From assembly GCF_040954645.1 (NCBI RefSeq), contig NC_092811.1, positions 117,377,343 through 117,441,342 on the forward strand: a DNA stretch of 64,000 bases, read 5' to 3'. A program made the position numbers and the translations under genes. The notes beneath the pieces are model-generated. The model was not told the origin of the DNA and did not search any database. It was given only the letters and a program-made list of their open reading frames with translations. Positions 1 through 9,936 of this stretch are shown here, in pieces. The stretch is from Diabrotica undecimpunctata. Lineage: Eukaryota; Arthropoda; Insecta; Coleoptera; Chrysomelidae. Each line of letters starts with the position of its first letter. Within the stretch, counting starts at the first letter, position 1.

Positions 1-128
1 GTTAAAAAACCTGAGGAAAGTGGTTCTCCACAACAACAACTAATATATTTAAAGCATCAGTTAATAAAATAATTATAGCCAGAATGATCGCCAATATTCG
101 AAACGAATAGACACCAAAAGGAGAAGAT
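1..128 (+). mobile_element. 3' terminal fragment of an RTE-like LINE
   Basis: Read on the plus strand, a broken frame gives peptides like NLRK and NKIIIARMIANIRNE. This is the usual ending of the C-terminal domain in insect RTE-like LINEs (compare the same ending in the elements near 28.1 kb and 29.6 kb). The element continues off the left edge. It ends in an A/G-rich stretch near 110-128. No intact coding frame remains. Confidence 0.6.
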
Positions 129-585
129 TTAAGAATTTGTTTAAAAATAAAGCAGCAGCTGAGAATATTGTAGTTTTTTGTGTACATTCCAGTTTGATAC
201 TACCTATTGTAAAAAAGTTTACACGTTTATCTCCCGGATGGGGGGAGGGGTGGAATCATGTAGCTGAGATACTTTTTAATAAAAATGTTAATTAGCACTT
301 TTTGCATATAATAATCCACAGTTTCTTAAAAACAACGCTTGAATCGACAAGCGATTTTCAGTGTTAGTTCCGCGCGCGAAATCACGCCGGTCGCTCAAAT
401 TATTTAAAATATTTTTTTGTATGGCGTGCATATTCTTAATAAACCAAGCCCCCCCCCCCCATACGAGGATAATGTGTATCTGAAATGTCTTTCAAAAATT
501 TTATTTCTTAGCAAACTGCTTCAAACAATTTTCACACTTACAAGGATTTTCTCGAATTTTTCTGAATAAAATGTAGTCTGCTTGG

Positions 586-605
586 TATCGATTATAAATA
601 TCGAT
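586..605. promoter_or_regulatory. Pair of DRE-like TATCGAT motifs upstream of PSMG3
   Basis: Two copies of TATCGAT (586-592 and 599-605) lie about 110-130 bp upstream of the PSMG3 start codon. In insects the DRE motif TATCGATA binds DREF and marks promoters of housekeeping genes, which suits a proteasome chaperone and a GPN GTPase. The position is seen directly; the regulatory role is inferred. The rest of 129-580 has no gene; it holds homopolymer-rich unassigned sequence including a C-run near 450. Confidence 0.4.
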
Positions 606-713
606 TCTTCTCATACTTCTCGAAAATCTGTTCTCGCTCGTCATTCTTCATTCTTCTTCAGAGGTTATGTATAATTTGACTTGTTTATTTTTCAATTTTT
701 GTATAAGCATGAA

Positions 714-1100
714 ATGGATTCAGAATCTGCAGCATCTTCCACTGTAACCAATTTTCCATCGAAGGTCAATAATTTTGCTGTAATAGTGAATGGTGAACAC
801 ACCGATATAGCATTAACAACATTTACAAACTATCAAAATTTGATAATTACTCAATTTGAAAAAATTGGAAACTTTTACCAAGTTAAAGTAGACCAGCCAG
901 CAAACGGGCTAACTGTATCAGAAAAGGTGTACAATATTAAACAGATACTAGGAGCCGAAAATGTACATGCGGAAGTTGCAGTTAGATATTTAACAGAAAA
1001 ATTGAGCATACAAAAACCCTTGCTAGTTTGTTTAAGCCTAAAAGACTATAGTAGACGTAGCTTAGATATTATTATAGAATCAATTGTAAATCACAAGTAA
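714..1100 (+). CDS. PSMG3: Proteasome assembly chaperone 3 (PSMG3/PAC3)
   Basis: A 128-residue protein that by family helps assemble the 20S proteasome alpha ring together with PSMG4 (Pba3-Pba4). The match to PSMG3 is in overall length (human 122 residues), the central TNYQNLIITQFEKIGNFYQV segment that aligns with the human SSHILVVVTQFGKMG region, and the C-terminal block PLLVCLSLKDYS followed by an amphipathic helix. The ATG at 714 was chosen because no in-frame ATG precedes it and MDSESAASS is a plausible N-terminus. The gene is a single exon here. Its TAA stop (1098-1100) is followed by ATT and then the ATG of GPN2, same strand and same frame, which implies a shared transcript. No polyadenylation signal lies between the two. 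Confidence 0.85.
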   Translation: MDSESAASSTVTNFPSKVNNFAVIVNGEHTDIALTTFTNYQNLIITQFEKIGNFYQVKVDQPANGLTVSEKVYNIKQILGAENVHAEVAVRYLTEKLSIQKPLLVCLSLKDYSRRSLDIIIESIVNHK

Positions 1101-1103
1101 ATT

Positions 1104-4100
1104 ATGGCTTTGGAAAGAATTAAAAAAGCTGAAAGCTTCTATGGCCAGGTGGTTATAGGACCTCCTGGTTCAGGAAAAACAACATACTGTGGAAAAGTTT
1201 ATGCGTTTTACAAAGAAAAGTTAAATAGGAAAGTAGAAATTGTCAATTTAGATCCAGCTAATGAAAACATGGGTTACAGTCCGAAAATAGACATCATGCA
1301 GTTAGTAACAGTAGAGGATGTCATGACAGAACTTAGATTAGGACCTAATGGAGCTCTAATGTATTGTATGGAATACCTTCAAGAAAACTTTGACTGGCTT
1401 CTTAGCAAATTAAGCAAAATTAAAGACAGTTATTTAATTTTTGACATGCCTGGTCAAGTTGAGTTGTACACACATCATACTGCAATCAAAGAAATTTTTG
1501 GACGTTTAGAAAAATTAGGATATCATTTGTGCGCAGTGCATTTGGTCGATTCCCATTATTGCTCGGATCCTCCCAAATTTATTTCTACTCTGTTGCTATC
1601 CCTATCTACAATGCTGCAAATTGGGCTTCCTCATGTGAATGTATTAAGCAAAGTATGTAGTATTTTTTATATATTCTAATATAGTAATTTTTAAAATTTA
1701 TTGTAAGTTATCGTAAACTAGAACTTAGAAATGGATAGATAGATACAATATTGTGCATAATCATTGTCATGGCATTAGGCAGAATTTAATGGTTAGGTAA
1801 ATTGCTGACCTCTTATTTATTAAGTATAATATTGGAAATTACTTATTATTTAAATATAAATTTTACAGTCACATCTAATTACATGTTTTCCAAAACTGTA
1901 GTAATCTTACTAAATGGTTTTTAGGCAGATCTTCTGAAGAAAAATGCATCAAAGCTTGACTTCGGTTTAGACTTTTATACAGATGTGATGGATTTGGAAT
2001 ATTTACTAGAACTTCTAGATGATGGCCCTTTTACAAAAAAGTATAAGAAGCTAAATGCAGCTCTTGTGGATATTATACAAGAGTACAGTTTGGTTGGGTT
2101 TGTGCTATTGAATGTGAAATCAGATAAAAGTTTGCTGGAATTGAAAAGTGCTGTTGATAAGGTAAGGCTTATATTCAAACTATTATTGTTGTATATTTGC
2201 TCATTTTATCAACCTGATAGTATAATTGACAGTTTGCTGTTAAATAACATTATGTCCTATAAAATGACACTAACTTTCTTAGCTTCTTATTTTGTCTGTT
2301 GACACCTAAAAGAGTATAGTCCGGGGTATGGCGGTTTTCAGCTCAGAATTCTTTTATATGAGGATTTGCTTGAAATTTTGACAGTAGGTAGAAACTAGCT
2401 CAAAGATCAAAATCTATTCTATGCCAATATGGGCTTTTTCTCTGAGGGTGGAAAAAATTTATCAAAAAAATACCATGCTAGTAGCTAGAATAGTGGATTT
2501 TCAAACAAAACTGTACTTTAGAGATTTTTTGAAAAGTCAATATTTTTGGAGTTATTTGTGACTGAAAGGTCAGAAATTACATATCAAAAAAGCATTTTTG
2601 CAAAAGAGCGGTTTTTTGCTAATAACTTCAAAAATGTAGATTTTATCGGGAAAACTGTTTCAATACAAAATTAAGCTTATAAAACAAAGAGATTCCTTTA
2701 TTACTGTAAACTTAATATTAACAAAGTTATGGCTGTTCGAAAGTAGATTTTTATTCATTGAATACAAAGTTTTTCATGGAAAACTTGTAGAAACTTTTTA
2801 AGGAACTTAACAAATGCTTTACAATGACTACTGGTAAAAGTGATTTGCATGAAAATTAAGGTAAGTTATAACTAAAGTCCGCTTATATTTTTTGTTATGC
2901 AGAAAGTAACAAACTCACCCCCACCAAAACCACCCTGGTTGAAACTATTAGTTGTTCATTCACAATTTACTTCATTTATATATAAACATTACATTCTAGA
3001 AGTTTAATTTATTTAAAATGTTTATTTTTTAAAAAATCTGATTTTAAAGTGAAGACATTATTTTCGGTATTTCTCAAAAAATACCATTTTTTTTTTTTCA
3101 AAATAACAACTAAAAAAGATACAGAACAAATACTAGAATATAAACAAACAGTTTTTTTTTACTGAAGATTTTGATTTTCTTTTATTTCTATAGACTAAAA
3201 ATTAAATGAGATATGATTGTATAATCATCAAGCTCTTTTAGCGCAAACGTTTTTAAAACGAAGGGCTTGAAAAAATTTAATATACACCATTTTTTAGTTT
3301 ATTTTAAAAGCTACAATGTTTTTCTGATAAAATCTAAATGTTTGGAGTTATTCGGGAAATATCTTCAAAAACATGCTTTTTTGACATTTCTGAATTCTAA
3401 TTTCTGAATTTTCTGTCACGAATAACTCCAAAAAAATTGACTTTTCAAAAAAACTTTACAGTACCGTTTTGTCTTAAAATCACTTTTTTTTCTCTATATG
3501 TTTTTTTTTTGATAAATCTTTTCCATCCCTGAGTTGAGGTGGTAACTACCCCCAGAGGAAAAGCACATATTGATATAGGGTAGGATTTTGATCTTTGAAC
3601 TATTTTTTACCACTGTCCAAATTTGAAGCAAATCCATACCTATAAAAAAAAATTCAGAGGTTTTTTGACTATTTTTACCTTCATATCCTCGAATAATATA
3701 GTGACACATCATGTAGTGATCACTAGGATCATGTATTTCCATCCTTCTTTGTCTTAGGATGCTAGGGAAGCTTTATGTAGACTAAGATCAATAATGCATC
3801 TGACTTGATACACCTAGCCCATCGTTTCTTAACCTTTTTCAGTCCCAGATCCCTAGAAAATCAAGCACAATTTCAAGGACCCCCTTAATAAAAAAAAAAT
3901 CGGTTGCCTGTAAAGTCGGTTTTACGGGCGAAGATTTTACGTGACAACGTCTTTTTCTCGGTAGAATATTTATTGATATGAATATTATTAAATTGCACAA
4001 TAGGAACAAGGAATTGAATGAAAATAAGAATTGCACAAATTTTAACTATAGAAATATATTTTGTTTACTAAAACATTGTACATGTAAACTTAAACTTAAC

Positions 4101-5699
4101 TAATTTCTATTTGAGTGATTTTGTTGAGGATAGGACGATGATAGGAGAAATATGAAATGAAAGGAAGTGTTTCTGCTGTAATGTGTCTTGAACGCCAAGA
4201 ACGCTCGAGAAAGACAGAGACACAAGCACGGAAGCACGCACCGATTCAACGCGCCTAATTCTCTAGTGCTGCGCGCGCAGCGGACCGATCATGTTTGAGT
4301 GGGAGAGAAACGCAAGGCATTCGCCGGTCCGGCGGGCCTCTCTCTCGTTCGGTGACTCACTGTAACAGACGTGAGCGGGCGTTACACTTTTTCATGAATG
4401 ACTCCGAGCCACAACCTAATTTAAGACGTTGTCACGTCAAAAAACAATTAAATTGGGACAATTTATTGTCCCTTTCATTTTCTTCGGAATCGTTTGGCTT
4501 TAACCCGCGTTTCATTGTCACAATTACACTAAAAACATAATACTTATCTATAAAGTTATCTACACTTCAACGCAACACAGTGCAAAATAATGCGTGTAAA
4601 CAAAACACACTACTAATAAAATTAATGTAAACAATAATTTCAATCCTTAAACTAAAAGAACAGATTACAGGACCATGGATCATTGACTGGATAATTCGAA
4701 TGCATATATTTTTGCAGCGTAAGTGATTCGCCGTTCTGGGAAACTGAAATCAGCGTTCGAACGATCCTTTGCATTAATTTGACTAAGCAACGTGTCGCGA
4801 TCACACAGTTCGTTTCGTAAACACTAGACAGCATTATTCATAGGGCCATTCGAACGATAGAGTCATAGAATGTGATTTTATCAATCACGGGTCTTCGAAA
4901 AGATTCGATCTTTGTGAACGGATCGTTTGTGACCTTTTCATCACTATTCGCTTTGTATGTTGTTTTTTTTTTTCCAGTGATCGCTGACATTTAGATAAGA
5001 CCGTGGACCTCCTAACACATGCTCGCGCACCCCCAGGGGTCCGGGGACCACAGGTTAAGAATCGCTGACCTAGCACTAGCCTATGGAAGTCATTCTTCAC
5101 AGTCATTTGCTATTTATTTTACCTTTTAGGATAAGTTTTTCTAGGTTTCTGTTCTTTGTGTTGTGTGTTTTAAGTATCTTGAGATAAAACTAATTTATTT
5201 TTGTTGACAGTCTTGTGTCAACCTTTACTTACCTTATAATTGAAATATTGGTGCCATGTTTTGTGTATGATATTCTCATTGTTTTTCTATAAGCCCACAT
5301 TTCAAAGGCATTCATTTTTCTTTCGTTGGTGACCTTTAACATAAATGTCTCATATGTATATGTGGTAATAGGAAAGATTAATGTGTTTAATAATTTGAAT
5401 TTACTTTGTTGGGATATTCACGTTTTTCCATATACCAGTTAGTCGTCTTTTAGAACTTTTAATTTTAATTTTTCCAATATATCCAAACCTATTATTTTAT
5501 AATTAATTAGACCGTTGTTCTTTTGCTTTTATGAAAATACTGTATGAGCTGATTGATATAAAGAATTTTAATTGCTTGATTTTTTTAGGCCAATGGCTAT
5601 ATCTATGGGAGTGGTGAAGAAAGAAGTATACAAGCACTTTTGTCCTGTGCTGTTGGAGCCAGAACTGAAAGTGAAAGATTTGATGTTGATTATATGTAA
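1104..5699 (+). CDS. GPN2: GPN-loop GTPase 2, three exons
   Basis: Exons are 1104-1652, 1925-2161 and 5589-5699, all phase 0, with GT donors (GTATGT, GTAAGG) and AG acceptors (TTTTTAG, TTTTTTAG). The joined protein is 298 residues (human GPN2 310). Visible motifs: P-loop GPPGSGKTT (residues 19-27), NLDPANE (48-54), the family-defining Gly-Pro-Asn in LRLGPNGAL (80-82), G3 DMPGQ (114-118), VHLVDSHYC, and LSKAD as the G4 motif across the first splice. Exon 2 gives the helical insert LEYLLELLDDGPF; exon 3 gives the tail ANGYIYGSGEERS. GPN GTPases assist RNA polymerase II assembly and nuclear import. The start is fixed by homology at MALERIKKAESFYGQVVIG and lies 3 bp after the PSMG3 stop. Intron 1 is 272 bp; intron 2 is 3.4 kb and packed with repeats. 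The reading frame is intact. Confidence 0.97.
2305..3715. repeat. Diverged foldback (long inverted repeat) element in GPN2 intron 2
   Basis: The left half (about 2305-2900) is the diverged reverse complement of the right half (about 3060-3715). Matching blocks include GAAAAGTCAATATTTTTGGAG near 2535 against the reverse complement near 3430, and CAAAGATCAAAATC near 2400 against 3585-3600. The edges are not sharp and no target duplication was identified. No transposase frame is present, so this is a non-autonomous foldback or MITE-like repeat. Arms are clearly mutated, so it is old. Confidence 0.6.
3820..5067. mobile_element. hAT-type non-autonomous element with 8-bp target duplication
   Basis: The left end CATCGTTTCTTAACC (3820-3834) and the right end, read in reverse as CAGCGATTCTTAACC (5067-5053), form short terminal inverted repeats of hAT type (CA-G start). 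They are flanked by ACCTAGCC (3812-3819) and ACCTAGCA (5068-5075), an 8-bp duplication with one mismatch, the hAT length. The 1248-bp body has no long frame. It includes an internal inverted pair ACGTGACAACGTCTT (near 3937 and, reversed, near 4423) and a GC-rich middle around 4200-4400 with two CGCGCGC-like clusters. It sits in GPN2 intron 2. Confidence 0.75.
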
Positions 5700-5809
5700 A
5701 CATGTAGTAAAATTTCAGATTTATAAGCTACTTTTGTAATTTCTCTTTGAAGTAAAAACATATTTTAAGTCAAAAGATAGTGATGTATTATTGTGTATGT
5801 TGGTGCTAT

Positions 5810-5815
5810 AATAAA
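5810..5815 (+). terminator. Candidate polyadenylation signal of GPN2
   Basis: AATAAA lies 111 bp after the GPN2 stop codon at 5699. A retrotransposon tail begins about 70 bp further on, so the transcript probably ends here. No cDNA is available to confirm the cleavage site. Confidence 0.4.
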
Positions 5816-5899
5816 TAGTAGGTACATTGAATGGCAAATAAGACAAATGTTCTGAATTGAGTACCTTAAAAAAAATTTTGTTTGCAGGAGAGCATAAAG

Positions 5900-6693
5900 A
5901 CAAGATACATTCCATCCATCCAATGGCGCTACAGCCCAAATCGGGCCTTGGCCTCCTTCAACAGGCTTCTCCAACCATCTCTATTTACCGCTGTTCTTTT
6001 CCATGAATGCGTTCCCAGGCAGTTCCTGGCATCCTCATCGACTTCATCTTCCCATCTCTTTTTAGGTCTTCCAACAGGTCTTTTTCCCTGCATTCTTGCA
6101 TTTAATAATTTTCTGGGGATTCTATTCTCATGCATGCGGACCACGTGACCTGCCCATCGTAATCTCTGCAGTTTAGTATGTTGTGCTAGAGGTTGTTCGC
6201 TATATTGCTCGTATATTTCTCTATTGTACCTAATTCGCCAGTTGTTGTTTTCACTTATTGGGCCCAGGATCCTACGTAATATTTTTCTTTCAAACACATC
6301 TAATGCATTGGCAGATTTCTGTGTCACCACCCATGTTTCGCAACCATAACTTACTATGGGCCTGATTATTGTTTTATAGACCCGGAGTTTTGTTTTCCGG
6401 TGTACGTCTCGCGATTTGAATATGTGGCCCATCGCGAAATAGGCTTTATTTGCCAGCACAAGCCTTCTATTTATTTCCGGTTCTTCTTCATTGCTTGCGA
6501 CCAGATCCATTCCTAGGTATGTGAATCTATTTACATGTTCTATATCGTCAATAAAGTGTTGTTGCACCGGTCTATTTGATCTGGTTTGTATGAGTAGTTT
6601 TGTTTTATTTGTATTTATTGCTAGCCCTACTGCTTCTGCACTCTGTTTCAACTCAACGTAGGTTTCTTCCGCTGCATTCATTGTTCTGCTCAT
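5900..6693 (-). mobile_element. 5'-truncated LINE: C-terminal part of an RTE-like reverse transcriptase protein
   Basis: The minus-strand frame ending at 5929 encodes 254 residues: end of the RT thumb (LAINTNKTKLLI, FTYLGMDLV), the hallmark KLRVYKTIIRPIVSYGCETW, and the basic C-terminal region LQRLRWAGHVVRM then GKRPVGRPKKRWEDEV. The catalytic palm is missing, so the copy is 5'-truncated. It lacks stops over its length and looks fairly young. The 3' end carries a short GGAT-type simple repeat tail (CCATCCATCC on the plus strand, 5908-5920). It inserted about 200 bp beyond the GPN2 stop. Confidence 0.85.
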
Positions 6694-7164
6694 TAAAATA
6701 CATACATATTATAATACATTAAACACTGCAATACATTAAAATTGGTTAATGTCAGTGTGTTTAGGAGGGGCATTGAATCACTGCACCTAGTAATCTTCAT
6801 TCTTCACTCTTCATTTGATTTAGGTGAGTGCCAGGAAAGTTTGTGAACAAAATGGATGTCCGGGAGATGAAAATTGCATTTTGTGCATAAGGAAAATACA
6901 TTTCCAAAGTGCATAGGAAATGAAAAATTTGGAACTCAGAAAATATCGAAGGGAATGAGTTTAATTGTGCTACTCGGACATTTTCAGGGTTGCTGGACAT
7001 GAATATCGTGGCAGTGGTGTTCTTCAAGCTAACTGGTGCCTGGGGTTAGGGTGTATCTTGTCTCCTGGAGTTTTATGTTACTTTCATTAAAAATCAGTCT
7101 CAAGTCATTACTTAAAGGTTTTCAAGGTCACTGAAAATAAATAGGATTGGTGGCAGTTATAGCT

Positions 7165-7675
7165 GAGTACAATAACTTACTAATAATGGTCCTCGTAACG
7201 AAAAAGCAGATCAATTTGCAAAAAGAGGATCAAACGAATCAAATGAACTGGCTGTAAATCTGGGAATACCAAAGGCTGCAGTTCGTAGAGGACTGGATCA
7301 AAGAGAGTCATAAGCGATATTGGGAGAGAATCACAAAACAAACACATGGAAAAATCTTCATTGGTGGACCATGTAGAAAAAGAACAGAGGAACTGCCTCA
7401 CATGGGCGGGAACAAATTGAGAGCAGTAACAGGAATGTTGGCTGGGCTTGCACCAGTAAGAGAATTCCTGCAAAAAATAGGCATTTACAATGGAGACCTT
7501 AACTGCAGACTCTGTGGTAAGGAATAGAAACTATAAAACATGTATTATGTGACTGCAAGGAACTGGACTGTTAAAAATAAAAATGTAAAACCAAGATGAG
7601 ACCCTGGTATATTTAGGACACACCAAGCAGAAGACCTGTACAAAAATTCTAGACTGGGTGTAAGAAGCAACAATG
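7165..7675 (+). mobile_element. Degenerate LINE fragment with RNase H tail and C-terminus, left part
   Basis: Plus-strand frames give GNEKADQFAKRGSNE (end of an RNase H domain), then LGIPKAAVRRGLDQRES, then a C-terminal region LRAVTGMLAGLAPVREFL with NCRLCGKE and IKHVLCDCKEL, a Cys-His cluster. This is the C-terminal half of a LINE that carries RNase H (I/R1-like group). It is broken by a stop near 7312 and frameshifts. It is interrupted at about 7676 by an oppositely oriented LINE and resumes near 8474. Confidence 0.65.
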
Positions 7676-7687
7676 GACAGCAAACAC

Positions 7688-8461
7688 TCTCTTTGTCAAC
7701 CATTTTCCATCCACTCTTGAATGTAGGTCTCTCCCAATTGCTTCCATCTTTCTCTATCTTGCACCAATCTAATCCACTGTTTGCCTGCCACTGCTCTTAT
7801 GTCATCTACCCATCTTTTTTGAGGTCTTCCCATGCTTCTTGTTGTCATCCTAGGTCTCCATTCTAGAATTCTCTGTGTCCACCTGTTGTCATTATATCAG
7901 ACTATGTGATCTGCCCAGCGCCACTTCATTTTTGTAATTTCTTCCACAATATCCCTAATCTTCGTTCTATGTATTATCTCAGTGTTTCTAATCTTGTCTC
8001 TCAGTGATATTCCAAGCATGATTCGTTCCATTGCTCTTTGTGTTGTGTCTAATTTTTTAGCAGATTTTTTGGTAAGGGCTACTGTCTCCAAGCCGTAGGT
8101 ACAAACTGGTAGTATGCATGTGTTATACACCTTTTTCTTTAAGTTTACAGGAATGGAGATGTTTTTCAAGATATATGCTGGTTTGCCAAAAGCGCCCAAT
8201 GTCAGTTGTGTTCTTCTTTTAATTTCAGCATCTTGATTTGGTTTTCCCAGTTTGATGACATGACCTAGATATACATAATGTTCAATATTTTCTATGGTAT
8301 GATTTTGTATTGTTATATTTGTCTAGTCTCGGCTCAGTATTTTTGTTTTGTTCTTTGTTGTAGTTAATTTTTAATCCTACCGCTCCTGAAACTGCATTCA
8401 ATTGTTGTAACATATCATTTAGTTCCTGGACATTATCGGCTATTAAAACTATGTTATCTGC
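7688..8461 (-). mobile_element. RTE-like LINE, 5'-truncated, inserted in another LINE
   Basis: Minus-strand peptides include ADNIVLIADNVQELNDMLQQ (RT palm, catalytic FADD degraded), KVYNTCILPVCTYGLETVAL and TKMKWRWADHIV. The same family occurs at 48.4-51.5 kb on the plus strand, nearly identical in protein and in its 3' end (GGAAAATGGTTGACAAAGAG). Flanks GACAGCAAACAC (7676-7687) and GACAATAAACAC (8462-8473) look like a 12-bp target duplication with two changes. The host LINE continues on both sides. Confidence 0.85.
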
Positions 8462-8473
8462 GACAATAAACAC

Positions 8474-8630
8474 AATAAGCTTTAACTTCAGTGATAAAAG
8501 AGATCTTTTTGATCAGACGGACTGAGGGAGAAAAAATGGTCATCGCAGATCAAAATTCGGCAGGGGAACAGAAAACAAGCACAGCGGGACCTCCCACATC
8601 ATAAACCAGTGAAATCGCTGTCTACTAAAC
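8474..8630 (+). mobile_element. Right part of the LINE interrupted at 7688-8461
   Basis: The plus strand reads FSDKRDLF and, in a shifted frame, WSSQIKIRQGNRKQAQRD, LPHHKPVKSLSTKHTQ, a 3' end that matches the continuation of the RNase H-bearing LINE fragment to the left. Placement directly after the duplicated target sequence supports one original element split by insertion. From 8640 to 9518 nothing but AT-rich unassigned sequence was seen. Confidence 0.45.
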
Positions 8631-9536
8631 ATACACAAAAACTTTTTTTTTTATTTAACACTTTCATTCTTAATTTGTATTCCTCTCATTATGTAAGATA
8701 CTTTATTAATTATTATAGGGATATATTTTGTTGTATTGTTTCAAAATAATAAGACCTAGATATACTGTGTACTACACTGCTAATTGAGCATTATTTTTGT
8801 AATGCGATACAAGGTCTGGAAATACAAGACACCAGTGACCCATGCCACACTTGATAGAAAATGTGACCAGAATCTACATGTCTACAAATTATTTGTATTG
8901 TGCATTAATTCAGTTTATGTCAAATCACAGTTGTAGTGGGAGTTTTTTCTAATTATAGAATGTGTCTTGGGAGAAAATTAATAGAACTAGCACAATCTTA
9001 ACTAACAGATTTTGTATGAACATTGGTTTTTATGTTGCTGTGTGTTAACTGCATATGACATTCTGATTGGAAACACCTGTCTCAGTTTTTATGGGTGCAT
9101 TCAATGGAAACAATACGGACCTTTGTCCTCAGCTCTGTATCTATTAAATTATTTACATACCTGTTTTTTCTCGAGTCCTGATCATAGATTGGGTTGCTGC
9201 CACCTATATTATTGTTTCAAAATAATGTAACAAAACAACTTGGTATATATCAACACAAAGTCACAATATCTAGTGAATTATTCACTTGTACTACTAAATA
9301 CTCATTTTGAAATTCCCAGTAACATTTGAGAGCTCTAAATACCAAAGAAAAACTGTAAGTAGATGTTTTATTAGCAGTTATATGCTTTTTGCCTATTTCC
9401 TCATTATATGCTGAAGATTTTTTTGTATTTTGTTTTTGATAGAATTATAAATTTCTGTCAAAACACTTTGTTTACTTATTGTCATATTCTCACCAGACGT
9501 TTATCAAATTATGTGAACATATTTCTTGTTATGGTC

Positions 9537-9707
9537 GACTCAGCCTGAATAAAAATGAGTACCTTGGGTAAAACCAGGGGTAATAATAGACGGTTGAAGC
9601 GTAACACTGGCCATGTTACCTTCCTTGTATACCGTAGGCCCTAGATATAGCAGACTACCCTGCTATACTCCCAAAGCCGCGACAGCGGTATAAAACGGGA
9701 GACTATT
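9537..9707. mobile_element. Short 171-bp retroposon with 18-bp perfect target duplication
   Basis: The 18-bp sequence ATATTTCTTGTTATGGTC occurs at 9519-9536 and again at 9708-9725, exactly bounding 171 bp that are more GC-rich than the surroundings (CCGTAGGCCCTAGATATAGC, CCCAAAGCCGCGACAGCGG). No coding frame, A-tail or clear tRNA A/B boxes are visible. It may be a SINE or a copied LINE untranslated region; the long perfect duplication points to target-primed reverse transcription and to a recent insertion. Confidence 0.65.
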
Positions 9708-9936
9708 ATATTTCTTGTTATGGTCTAAGGACCATGTCTATATTATAAATGGAATTTAGCCATATTAATTAGGGATAAAAATTTAATTAGGTGACAGTTA
9801 AAACTTTTTACGGAAACAAGAAAGGCAACAATGCCCAAATTTTAGTTAAAAAATAATACAAATTTTTATTATTTTATTACAAACACATTAACTAGAGATA
9901 AATATAATTTTTATATGGAATTAGATGACATGAATT

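Noticed and set aside
681..713. Upstream TTG-initiated extension of PSMG3
   Set aside because: No ATG is in frame before 714 and the extension has no family similarity.
4295..4540. 81-residue frame within the hAT MITE
   Set aside because: No similarity, starts in GC-rich non-coding sequence of the MITE; likely chance.
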